A stretch of DNA of 11,854 bases, from the NCBI GenBank assembly GCA_900547035.1, contig URFM01000077.1, positions 1-11,854 on the forward strand. The letters are read 5' to 3'. The stretch comes from an uncultured Clostridium sp. (GTDB taxonomy: Bacteria; Bacillota; Clostridia; Lachnospirales; Lachnospiraceae). Positions 1 to 5,863 of this stretch are shown piece by piece; the first letter of the stretch is position 1; every line of letters starts with the position of its first letter. The notes under the pieces are model-generated. The model was not told where the DNA came from. It did no database searches and saw nothing but the letters and a program-made list of their open reading frames with translations. The translations under genes and the position numbers were made by a program.

Positions 1-134
1 ACAGCCGAAACTCCTTTTTCTTTGGTTCCGTTACACTTTTTCAAAAGCGATCCGATTTTATGAGAAGAAAAAAATCTCTGAACACAATCAAGAACAGCTA
101 CCTCATTTTCGGAATCCTGTGATATAATGGACAT
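1..134 (-). CDS. Transposase, N-terminal fragment (IS4-like), partial at window edge
   Basis: Forty-four complete codons are visible from an ATG at 134-132, running off the left edge without a stop. The peptide begins MSIISQDSENEVAVLDCVQR and continues with a Phe-Phe...Ile-Gly-Ser-Leu-Leu-Lys-Lys-Cys-Asn segment. This resembles the N-terminus of IS4-type (DDE) transposases common in Lachnospiraceae; I recognise it from memory and the catalytic domain is not in view. The start is supported by a perfect AAGGAGG at 150-144, nine bases upstream. The overlapping ATG at 139 is in another frame and soon meets a stop. The gene points away from the permease it interrupted. The alternative is another DDE family; transposase in general is fairly safe. 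Confidence 0.6.
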   Translation of the reverse strand, partial: MSIISQDSENEVAVLDCVQRFFSSHKIGSLLKKCNGTKEKGVSA

Positions 135-175
135 GGCATAAATCCTCCTTGGTGATATGGTTTTTGGACAACTCC

Positions 176-184
176 ATTATACCA
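176..184 (-). promoter_or_regulatory. Extended -10 promoter of the transposase gene
   Basis: On the minus strand the sequence TGGTATAAT gives a perfect -10 hexamer (181-176) with the TGn extension. No good -35 hexamer lies 16-18 bp upstream, which is common for extended -10 promoters. Transcription would start near 169 and leave a leader of about 35 bases before the ATG at 134. Confidence 0.5.
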
Positions 185-241
185 AAAGAGTCGTATTTAT
201 GCCTTTTTTAGTGGCTGAAATATTGAATTTTCAAGGTTCAG

Positions 242-258
242 CACACCATGTTGGTGTG
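242..258. repeat. Subterminal hairpin at the insertion sequence end
   Basis: A perfect 7-bp inverted repeat (CACACCA / TGGTGTG) with a 3-base loop lies just inside the presumed element boundary and upstream of the transposase promoter. It could fold in transcripts entering from the interrupted permease gene. Such structures in insertion sequences can block translation of read-through mRNA; that role is inferred here. Confidence 0.4.
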
Positions 259-264
259 GGAAGT

Positions 265-636
265 TTAAGTAACAAATACGATAACATAGCAGGAAACGCC
301 GCCGTATGCCAGTACCAGGGTGGTGACGCAGAGTACGGCAATGGTATATTTGGTTCCCAGCTTTGAGGTTAACAAATTGGCCAGATCCTCTGCTCCGCCT
401 CCCAGCTGCATAGCCTTTCCAAAGCTGGCTCCCAGGAAAATCAGAGGCCAGTAGCTTTCAATATAACCAACAAAGGCCTCCATATAGTTGACCGTCAGAC
501 TGTCGTAAACATTTAAGCTGGACATGAACGCCATCAGGCCCGTACAAAGAATTGCGGAAACCGCAATATTAACCTTCTTCCAGATTAAAACTACAAGAAG
601 AAGCAGTGGAATTATAATAGCGAGTACGCTCCACAT
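265..636 (-). pseudogene. GntP-family permease, truncated after 123 residues by an insertion sequence
   Basis: The product is the N-terminal quarter of a GntP-family (gluconate / hydroxy-acid:H+ symporter) inner-membrane permease; full members are about 440-460 residues. Visible features are a hydrophobic first helix (about residues 3-18), the YWPLIFLGASFGKAMQLGG region (about 63-81) and the LVLAYGGVSCYVIVF segment (about 107-121), all typical of the family. The frame then runs into TAA at 267-265, where family members continue with several more helices, because insertion sequence DNA begins. The ATG at 636 has an AGGAGG 8 bases upstream. It is the third gene of the operon, 48 bp after the CoA-transferase, so it probably imported the pathway substrate. 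As it stands it should be non-functional unless the remainder lies beyond the element, and even then the chain is broken. Family assignment is fairly sure; substrate is not known. Confidence 0.8.
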
Positions 637-684
637 AATGATTTCCTCCTCTAAATTCCCTCCATCAGTTTTCGTTCCGTCTCG

Positions 685-1995
685 TTACACGATTACCGGA
701 ATCAGGCCCATTTCTTTGGCCTTTGCCAAAAGTTCATCCCGGAAAATCGGGTGAGCAATGGCGATCAGCGACTCGGCGCGCTGGCGTACGGTCTTATACC
801 GCAGCTCCGCGATGCCGTATTCGGTTACGATGTAGTCCACATCATATCTGGGAACCGTTGTAATATTTCCCGGATGGAAGTAGGGTACAATCTTGGAAAT
901 GGTATCGTTCTTCGCCGTGGAATTTAAGGCGATAATGGACTTTCCACCTTCGCTGATCTGAGCGCCTCTTACATGATCCAGCTGTCCGCCGATTCCGCTG
1001 TACTGGCGCCCGTTTACCGTTTCCGAATTCACCTGTCCCTGAAGATCTACCTCCAGGCAGCTGTTGATGGATGTCTGCTTATAGTTCTGACCGATAATGT
1101 AGGGGTCATTAACATAATCAACCGGCTGCATCTGGAACATGGGGTTGTGATCGATAAACTTATAGAACTCCAGGCTTCCTGCCGCCTGTGCTCCGATGCA
1201 CACGCCAGGGTTAATGGTCTTTTTCTTATTGGTAATCACACCTGCCTGAACCAGCTCCATCATGGCCTCGGTCAGGGTCTCGGAATGTACTCCCAAATCC
1301 TTTTTATCCATCAGATTGCGGGCGATGGCATCGGGAAGGGCTCCGATTCCAAGCTGTAAGGTAGCCCCGTCTTCTACCAGGCTGGCGCAGTAATCCGCGA
1401 TTTTTTTGATCTTCTCACTGGGCTCGGCCCGTCCGATCACATACAGGGGAGATTTCTCTTCCACAATGTAATCCGCCTGATCCAGCTTGAAAAGACGGCC
1501 TCCGGTAAAAGGCATATCCGGATTAATCTGAGCAATAATCTTCGTTGCGGTTCTGGCTGCCGGCTCAGTAAAGCAGCAGGTATTTCCAAAGCTGCACATA
1601 CCCTCCTCATTTGGGGGAGTTACCTGAATAAATGCCCAGTGCGGGTTCAGATCCGGGTTCTTCGCGAACATATCCGGCCAGTTATGGAAATTGGTTCCAC
1701 CCAGATAGTCCACCCGGCCTGCCAGATAAGCAGATCTGGAATTTGGCCCGATAAACAGTGAAATATGGTGGAAATGTCCTGTGTATTTCTCTTCCAAATA
1801 TTGATTGGGGCCCGGGCTCATACCGTGAATAATCGTTACATTTTCCAGTTCCTCATACCGGTTCACCAGCGCCTCCACCAGCGCGGGGGGCTCTCCAATC
1901 CAGTCGGCAAAAATAATTTTATCCCCTGACCGGACATGGCTTACTGCCTCAGCCGCGGTGGTAATTTTGTCTTTATATTGATCATGCCAATCCAT
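685..1995 (-). CDS. Acetyl-CoA hydrolase/transferase family protein (4-hydroxybutyrate/butyrate-type CoA-transferase)
   Basis: This is a cytoplasmic family I CoA-transferase of 436 residues, the usual length for the Cat1/Cat2/AbfT group. It moves CoA from acetyl-CoA or a similar donor to a carboxylic acid through a glutamyl-CoA thioester. Visible motifs are the CoA-binding LQLGIGALPDAIA (about 213-225), HSETLTEAMMEL with the expected catalytic Glu239, SGIGGQLDHVRGA (about 333-345) and TEYGIAELRYKTVRQRA (about 391-407). In AbfT the catalytic segment reads HSEMISDG; here the residues after Glu differ, suggesting a different acid substrate. A purine-rich AGAGGAG precedes the ATG at 1995. It lies 41 bp downstream of the dehydrogenase and 48 bp upstream of the permease remnant, all on one strand, and so would activate the acid produced by that pathway. 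Butyryl-CoA:acetate, 4-hydroxybutyrate or an acetoacetate-like specificity cannot be separated from sequence alone. Confidence 0.85.
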   Translation of the reverse strand: MDWHDQYKDKITTAAEAVSHVRSGDKIIFADWIGEPPALVEALVNRYEELENVTIIHGMSPGPNQYLEEKYTGHFHHISLFIGPNSRSAYLAGRVDYLGGTNFHNWPDMFAKNPDLNPHWAFIQVTPPNEEGMCSFGNTCCFTEPAARTATKIIAQINPDMPFTGGRLFKLDQADYIVEEKSPLYVIGRAEPSEKIKKIADYCASLVEDGATLQLGIGALPDAIARNLMDKKDLGVHSETLTEAMMELVQAGVITNKKKTINPGVCIGAQAAGSLEFYKFIDHNPMFQMQPVDYVNDPYIIGQNYKQTSINSCLEVDLQGQVNSETVNGRQYSGIGGQLDHVRGAQISEGGKSIIALNSTAKNDTISKIVPYFHPGNITTVPRYDVDYIVTEYGIAELRYKTVRQRAESLIAIAHPIFRDELLAKAKEMGLIPVIV

Positions 1996-2036
1996 AATCC
2001 ATCTCCTCTCTCCTCTTTTTAATTTTGAACCGCTGT

Positions 2037-2795
2037 TTAGAAGAGGCTGTTTCCGCCGTCCTCAATCCATGTCTGTCCCGTGCAGTAGGAAGCCTCGTCA
2101 GAGCCCAAAAACAGGGCAACGGAGGTAGCTTCATCGGGCTCTCCAAAACGTCCCATGGGGATATTTCTCAGGAACATCTCGCAGCGCTCCGGGTTCAGTC
2201 TGGTGCCTTCCGTCAGTCTGGTGGCATGAGTTCCCGGTCCGAAGGCGCATACGCGGATACCGTATTTTGCCATTTCCAGAGCAGCCCACTTGGTAAACTG
2301 GGTAACGCCGCCTTTGCTTGCGGAGTAAGCTCCCGTATTCGGCGAAACGATCAGGGAAGCTACGGAGCTGGTGTTAACTACAACCCCCTTGATGCCCTTG
2401 TCTACCATATGGCGCAGAACCGCCTGAGATACGAAGAAAGTTCCGTTTAAGTTGATATCGATGACCCTGCGCCACTGCTCCTCGGTGGTATCCAGCAGGG
2501 ACTGACGTCCGATAACTCCCGCAATATTGAACAGCGCGTCAATGTGACCAAAATGTTCAATGACAGCAGCGACCGCTTTGTCCACGGAAGCCTTGGAAGA
2601 AACATCACAGGAAACGCCGAAGATCTGATCCTCTCTTCCCCCGAATTCTTTCTTTAATGTATCCTCTTCCAAGTCCAGGGCTCCAACCAGAGCTCCCTCC
2701 TCTACCAGACGGTTAACCAGATTCAGGCCCAGTCCGTTGGCTGCTCCTGTTACTACACAAACCTTTCCCACATAGCGATGATGTTCGTAATGCAT
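2037..2795 (-). CDS. Short-chain dehydrogenase/reductase (SDR), NAD-type
   Basis: A 252-residue classical SDR, the standard length, acting in the cytosol on a hydroxyl/keto pair. The Rossmann motif TGAANGLG lies at 16-23, and Asp41 at the end of the second beta strand suggests NAD(H) rather than NADP(H). Further motifs are NIAG at 90-93 (a variant of NNAG), Asn115, Ser144, and the catalytic YSASK at 157-161; the tetrad Asn-Ser-Tyr-Lys is complete. GPG at 186-188 is the usual post-catalytic turn. The ATG at 2795 has AGGAGGT about 6 bases upstream. It is the first gene of the operon behind a sigma-54 type promoter, followed by a CoA-transferase and a GntP permease, which suggests oxidation of an imported hydroxy acid. 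3-Hydroxybutyrate dehydrogenase is plausible from context, but SDR sequences predict substrate poorly, so no symbol is given. Confidence 0.9.
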   Translation of the reverse strand: MHYEHHRYVGKVCVVTGAANGLGLNLVNRLVEEGALVGALDLEEDTLKKEFGGREDQIFGVSCDVSSKASVDKAVAAVIEHFGHIDALFNIAGVIGRQSLLDTTEEQWRRVIDINLNGTFFVSQAVLRHMVDKGIKGVVVNTSSVASLIVSPNTGAYSASKGGVTQFTKWAALEMAKYGIRVCAFGPGTHATRLTEGTRLNPERCEMFLRNIPMGRFGEPDEATSVALFLGSDEASYCTGQTWIEDGGNSLF

Positions 2796-2843
2796 ATAGA
2801 ACCTCCTACTTTTTTCGCCGAAGTACGAAGAACGGATTTTTTA

Positions 2844-2879
2844 GTTCGTTATAAAATTATCAATCCAGGGGTAACGAAC
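2844..2879. repeat. Inverted repeat in the operon leader
   Basis: GTTCGTTA (2844-2851) and TAACGAAC (2872-2879) form a perfect 8-bp inverted repeat with a 20-base spacer. It lies between the predicted sigma-54 start (about 2915) and the dehydrogenase ATG, so it would be in the leader RNA as a stem-loop, or could be an operator on DNA. No poly-T run follows, so it is not a terminator. Confidence 0.35.
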
Positions 2880-2925
2880 CCCTCTGCCATACTTCAGCAA
2901 AGATATTTTTTATATTTAAATTAAC

Positions 2926-2942
2926 AGCATTAATCGTGCCAA
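2926..2942 (-). promoter_or_regulatory. Sigma-54 (-24/-12) promoter of the dehydrogenase / CoA-transferase / permease operon
   Basis: On the minus strand TTGGCACGATTAATGCT matches the sigma-54 consensus (YTGGCACGRNNNTTGCW) at all specified positions but one (A for T at the start of the -12 element). The GG at 2940-2939 and the GC at 2928-2927 are exactly ten bases apart, the diagnostic spacing. The predicted start is near 2915, giving a leader of about 120 bases before the ATG at 2795. Two sigma-54 activator genes are divergently encoded next to it, which makes the assignment strong. Confidence 0.8.
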
Positions 2943-3051
2943 CTTCTTATTTTTCTTTCAATCCGCTTTTTTTGACGCTAAAAATGCCTTATTACCGTCT
3001 TTTAGTTTGTTATTTTTTTATTTATATATGATCCTATTTTATCCTCTCTGT

Positions 3052-3105
3052 GTTGACAATTTTCAATATATATATTAAATTTGATATATATTGAAAATTG
3101 TCAAC
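3052..3105. promoter_or_regulatory. Perfect 22-bp inverted repeat, likely enhancer (UAS) for the sigma-54 activators
   Basis: Arms at 3052-3073 and 3084-3105 are perfect inverted copies with a 10-base AT-rich spacer. Each arm contains a 14-bp near-palindrome: TTGACAATTTTCAA (3053-3066) and TTGAAAATTGTCAA (3091-3104), whose centres are 38 bp apart. This looks like two dimer sites for a Fis-type helix-turn-helix. The sites are about 145 and 183 bp upstream of the predicted sigma-54 start, within the usual enhancer range. The left arm also supplies TTGACA, a perfect -35 for the regulator gene, followed after 16-17 bp by a poor -10 (TTAAAT or TAAATT), so binding could also repress the regulator. 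Binding itself is inferred. Confidence 0.65.
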
Positions 3106-3134
3106 GTCGCTTTTTCAAGGGAAAAGAGGAAAAC

Positions 3135-4538
3135 ATGGAATACAAGTCACCTCGTGTAAGAATGCGGGACGTATCCCGTATTTATGACGCCCTGGAGGTG
3201 GGAATCATTATTACAACCGGCAGCGGAACCATTATCTGGGGCAACCGATATTACAGCCAGCTGGCTCAGTTTGATATCCGCGATTATTTTGGCCATAATG
3301 TGCGTGAAATTTCCCGCCGGGAAGATGTGATCCTGCCTACCATGAATTATATCATCGACATCGTCTTGCAGACCAGGCAGCAGCAGACAGAAATCGTACA
3401 GTATCGAACAGAGGATTACGTTCTCACCACCGCAACTCCGATTTTTGATAAAAACAACAAGATTGATTATATCATCTACTCCATCACCAATTACAGCGAG
3501 CTCATGCGGCTGAGAGAAAAGGTATCCGAATCCGGCATGCGGGTGCTGGCCCTGGAGAATCACCTGCGCAACCTTCAGGTTGAAACGGAAATCGGAAAGG
3601 AGATCATCATTGCCAACAAGGAGATGTACAACATTTACGGAAAGGCCCTCCGCCTTGCATCCACCTCCGTTTCCGTCATGCTCACCGGCGAATCCGGCAC
3701 CGGAAAGGATGTTCTGGCTAAATTTATCCACCAGAGCAGTTCCCGCAAAGGCAAAAATTTTATCCACGTCAATATGGCCGCCATACCCAAGCCGCTTTTC
3801 GAATCCGAGCTTTTCGGCTACACATCCGGTTCCTTTACCGGAGCCGCCCGCCAGGGAAAAGAAGGTCTTGTTCAGCTGGCTAACGGAGGCACTTTATTTT
3901 TAGATGAGATCGGAGAGCTCCCCCTGGATATCCAGGCCAAGCTTCTGCAGGTTATCCAGAATAAAGAGGTCCGGGCCATCGGAGCGGTTTCACCTACGCC
4001 CGTAGATTTCCGCATCATTTGCGCCACAAACCGGGATCTGCGCCAGATGGTGAACGACCATACCTTCCGTCTGGATCTGTATCACCGTCTCAACGCCGTA
4101 GAACTGACCATCCCTCCGTTAAGAGAGCGCCGGGATGATATTCTGCCCCTTGCCACCTTTTTCCTGAACCACTTTAATGATCAGAATCATACCAACAAAT
4201 ACCTGACTTCCGATGTCCTGCACCTGTTTACCAACTACTCCTGGCCCGGCAATGTTCGGGAGCTTCAGCATGTCATCGAAGGCGCCATGGCCCTCTGCCC
4301 CAACGACGCCATCACTTTGGATCAGCTTCCTATGGATTTTCATGTTCTTGGGCAGAAATCCCTCCTCGCCTCCGCCGCCCATACGGACGGGCTGACCTTA
4401 AAACAGGCGGTAGAACAGCTGGAAACACAGATGATCGAAACAGCTCTAAAAAACAGCTCCTCCGCCGTCCAGGCAGCCGAGAAGCTGGGAGTTGACCCTT
4501 CAACCCTTTCAAAAAAGAGGAAACGATATGGACTATAA
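3135..4538 (+). CDS. Sigma-54-dependent activator with N-terminal PAS domain (PAS-AAA+-Fis HTH)
   Basis: A 467-residue cytoplasmic enhancer-binding protein. A PAS-like sensor occupies about 14-120 and is followed by a helical linker (about 121-155). The AAA+ sigma-54 interaction domain (about 160-390) has Walker A GESGTGKD (185-192), GSFTGA (232-237, a Ser variant of the sigma-54 contact loop GAFTGA), Walker B TLFLDEIGEL (253-262), sensor I ATNR (297-300), arginine fingers Arg312 and Arg318, and sensor II GNVREL (372-377, Arg375). A Fis-type helix-turn-helix ends the protein (about 441-463). I chose the ATG at 3135, preceded by AGAGGA, rather than an in-frame TTG at 3081, which lies inside the large inverted repeat. 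The gene is divergent from the operon with the sigma-54 promoter, so it very likely activates that operon when the PAS domain senses a metabolite. The ligand is unknown. Confidence 0.92.
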   Translation: MEYKSPRVRMRDVSRIYDALEVGIIITTGSGTIIWGNRYYSQLAQFDIRDYFGHNVREISRREDVILPTMNYIIDIVLQTRQQQTEIVQYRTEDYVLTTATPIFDKNNKIDYIIYSITNYSELMRLREKVSESGMRVLALENHLRNLQVETEIGKEIIIANKEMYNIYGKALRLASTSVSVMLTGESGTGKDVLAKFIHQSSSRKGKNFIHVNMAAIPKPLFESELFGYTSGSFTGAARQGKEGLVQLANGGTLFLDEIGELPLDIQAKLLQVIQNKEVRAIGAVSPTPVDFRIICATNRDLRQMVNDHTFRLDLYHRLNAVELTIPPLRERRDDILPLATFFLNHFNDQNHTNKYLTSDVLHLFTNYSWPGNVRELQHVIEGAMALCPNDAITLDQLPMDFHVLGQKSLLASAAHTDGLTLKQAVEQLETQMIETALKNSSSAVQAAEKLGVDPSTLSKKRKRYGL

Positions 4539-5550
4539 CATCAATCTTTCGGAAGACGCCCTAATGTCCTCCCCCACTATGAAAGAAATATATAAAAAAG
4601 CGGATTTGCTGGCTCAGAACAAGGCTTCTGTATTGATTTACGGCGAAAGCGGCACAGGAAAAAACCATCTGGCGGAATACATCCAGCGAAGGGGATCGTC
4701 CCCCCGTTCCCCCTTCATTCACGTTTTCTGCAATGCCGTTTCTGACCAGCTCTTCGCCTCCGAGCTGTTCGGCTACACTCCCGGCGCTTTTACCGGCGCA
4801 TCCCCCAAAGGGAAAACAGGACTTTTGGAATCCGCTCAAAACGGCACCATTCTTTTCGATGAAATTAACGAGCTGTCCGCGGAAAACCAGGCCCTTCTGC
4901 TCCATTTCCTGCAAAATAAAACCATTACTCCCATCGGTTCCTTAAAAAGCAGGGAAATTCACACCCGCATTATTTCCATATCCGGGCAGAATCTTTTAGA
5001 CATGATTCAGGAGGGTACGTTCCGGGCGGATCTTTACTACCGGATCTGTGTAGCCAGCATTTGTATTCCCCCTCTCAGAGAACGCAGGGAAGAAATTCCC
5101 CTGTTCTTTTCACATTTCATCCGCCAATTTGAAAAGGAATATGGCTGCGCCGGCAGGGAACACCGGATTTCGGGGGAACAAATGCAAAAGCTCTGCGCTT
5201 TGAACTGGACGGGGAATCTGTGGGAAGTGGAAAATCTGGCCCTTCGGATCTGCCTTTCCGACCAGCCGGAGGCTGTGATTGAAGATTATTTAAAAACCGA
5301 ACAGCACTTTGCTCTTTTCTCCCCGTCCCCCCATGCCCAAGCTGGTCAGCAAAAAAGCGTTAAACCCTTAAAAGAAGCCCTCCGGGATTTTGAAAAGTCC
5401 TATATTGAAAATGTGGTTTCTCATTCAGGCAGTCTCCAAAAAGCCGCCCTCCAGTTAGGAATCAGCTACAGCTCCCTGTGCCGGAAGCGGGCGGAATATG
5501 GCCTGGTCCGCCCAAAACATGTTTCAAACATGGGGCAGCGTGTCCCCTAA
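4528..5550 (+). CDS. Second sigma-54 activator-like protein, no sensor domain, degenerate AAA+ sites
   Basis: A 340-residue paralogue of the preceding regulator without any N-terminal sensor: the AAA+ domain starts within about 12 residues. Walker A GESGTGKN (39-46), GAFTGA (86-91), Walker B ILFDEINEL (108-116) and the arginine-finger segment FRADLYYR (165-172) are kept. Sensor I reads ISGQN where the partner has ATNRD (Gly153 for the Asn, Gln154 for the Arg). Sensor II reads GNLWEV where the partner has GNVREL (Trp232 for Arg). A Fis-type HTH lies at about 302-326, with a 14-residue tail. The ATG at 4528 overlaps the upstream gene by 11 bases and its purine-rich RBS (AAGAGG) lies inside that gene, so translation is probably coupled. 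An in-frame upstream TTG (4492) is less likely. It may form mixed rings with its neighbour, as HrpR/HrpS do, or modulate it; weak or absent ATPase activity is inferred. Confidence 0.85.
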   Translation: MDYNINLSEDALMSSPTMKEIYKKADLLAQNKASVLIYGESGTGKNHLAEYIQRRGSSPRSPFIHVFCNAVSDQLFASELFGYTPGAFTGASPKGKTGLLESAQNGTILFDEINELSAENQALLLHFLQNKTITPIGSLKSREIHTRIISISGQNLLDMIQEGTFRADLYYRICVASICIPPLRERREEIPLFFSHFIRQFEKEYGCAGREHRISGEQMQKLCALNWTGNLWEVENLALRICLSDQPEAVIEDYLKTEQHFALFSPSPHAQAGQQKSVKPLKEALRDFEKSYIENVVSHSGSLQKAALQLGISYSSLCRKRAEYGLVRPKHVSNMGQRVP

Positions 5551-5567
5551 GGTATGGGCATCCGATG

Positions 5568-5598
5568 CTTCTTGTCCGGACTTTGGCCGGGCAAGAAG
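5568..5598. repeat. Stem-loop after the second regulator gene
   Basis: A 12-bp stem (CTTCTTG-T-CCGG pairing with CCGG-G-CAAGAAG, with one T-G wobble) encloses a 7-base loop. It begins 18 bases after the regulator stop. No T-run follows on either strand, so it is not a canonical intrinsic terminator; it may still end or protect the 3' end of the regulator mRNA. Confidence 0.35.
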
Positions 5599-5614
5599 AA
5601 GACGCCGTCCAAAC

Positions 5615-5623
5615 TGCTATAAT
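5615..5623 (+). promoter_or_regulatory. Possible extended -10 promoter upstream of the flavoprotein gene
   Basis: TGCTATAAT is a perfect extended -10. The -35 position 17 bp upstream (GAAGAA) is poor. It would give a leader of about 235 bases for the flavoprotein mRNA. It competes with the candidate at 5661-5689. Confidence 0.35.
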
Positions 5624-5632
5624 CCCCGTCGA

Positions 5633-5656
5633 AAAAGCCCGGTATTCGTGGCTTTT
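5633..5656 (+). terminator. Weak terminator-like hairpin
   Basis: AAAAGCC (5633-5639) pairs with GGCTTTT (5650-5656) around a 10-base loop, so the T-run is part of the stem. The stem is short with only three G-C pairs. It may finish the regulator transcript, and its symmetry allows some action on the other strand. Support is modest. Confidence 0.3.
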
Positions 5657-5660
5657 CCCC

Positions 5661-5689
5661 TTGCATCCCCGCCTGATTTATGCTAAACT
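5661..5689 (+). promoter_or_regulatory. Candidate sigma-A promoter of the flavoprotein gene
   Basis: TTGCAT (5661-5666) and TAAACT (5684-5689) are 17 bp apart, and the -10 carries a TGC extension. The predicted start is near 5696, leaving a leader of about 170 bases before the ATG at 5864. In the rest of the gap to 5863 I see no gene. Confidence 0.45.
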
Positions 5690-5863
5690 GAACGTGCTGT
5701 AACATCTGAAAAAGTTCATATTTTTTCATGAGCATACCAGCCAGTGACCGGAATAGTTGACCGCAAGCCTCTATTTTGTATCCTGGTGTTTTTTATGCCC
5801 GAAGGAATCACCGGCTTTCCTGCAAAGTACGGTTTACGGGTTTTAAAGAAAGGAGTAAAATTT

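Larger units (their letters stand above)
1..264 (-). mobile_element. End of an insertion sequence, cut by the window edge
   Basis: The segment holds the start of a transposase-like gene, its ribosome binding site and promoter, and about 130 bp of non-coding end sequence. It abuts a permease gene whose reading frame stops abruptly at this junction. The inner boundary is placed between about 259 and 270, because permease similarity is lost there and a small hairpin belonging to the element lies at 242-258. The other end, the terminal inverted repeat partner and the target duplication are outside the window, so the exact boundary and family are not fixed. An IS4-like family is my best guess from the transposase N-terminus. 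Confidence 0.65.

Noticed and set aside
2025..2450. 141-codon plus-strand frame opposite the dehydrogenase
   Set aside because: Complementary shadow of the SDR gene; no domain and no RBS.
3081..3134. Extended N-terminus for the PAS regulator starting at TTG 3081
   Set aside because: The start would lie inside the 22-bp inverted repeat with no ribosome binding site; ATG 3135 has AGAGGA upstream and leads straight into the PAS domain.
3147..3767. 206-codon minus-strand frame opposite the PAS regulator
   Set aside because: Composition of an antisense shadow, no RBS, and full overlap with a well-supported gene.
5744..5863. Forty extra residues at the start of the flavoprotein
   Set aside because: No good RBS at 5744; the Rossmann fold begins right after ATG 5864, which has AAAGGAG.
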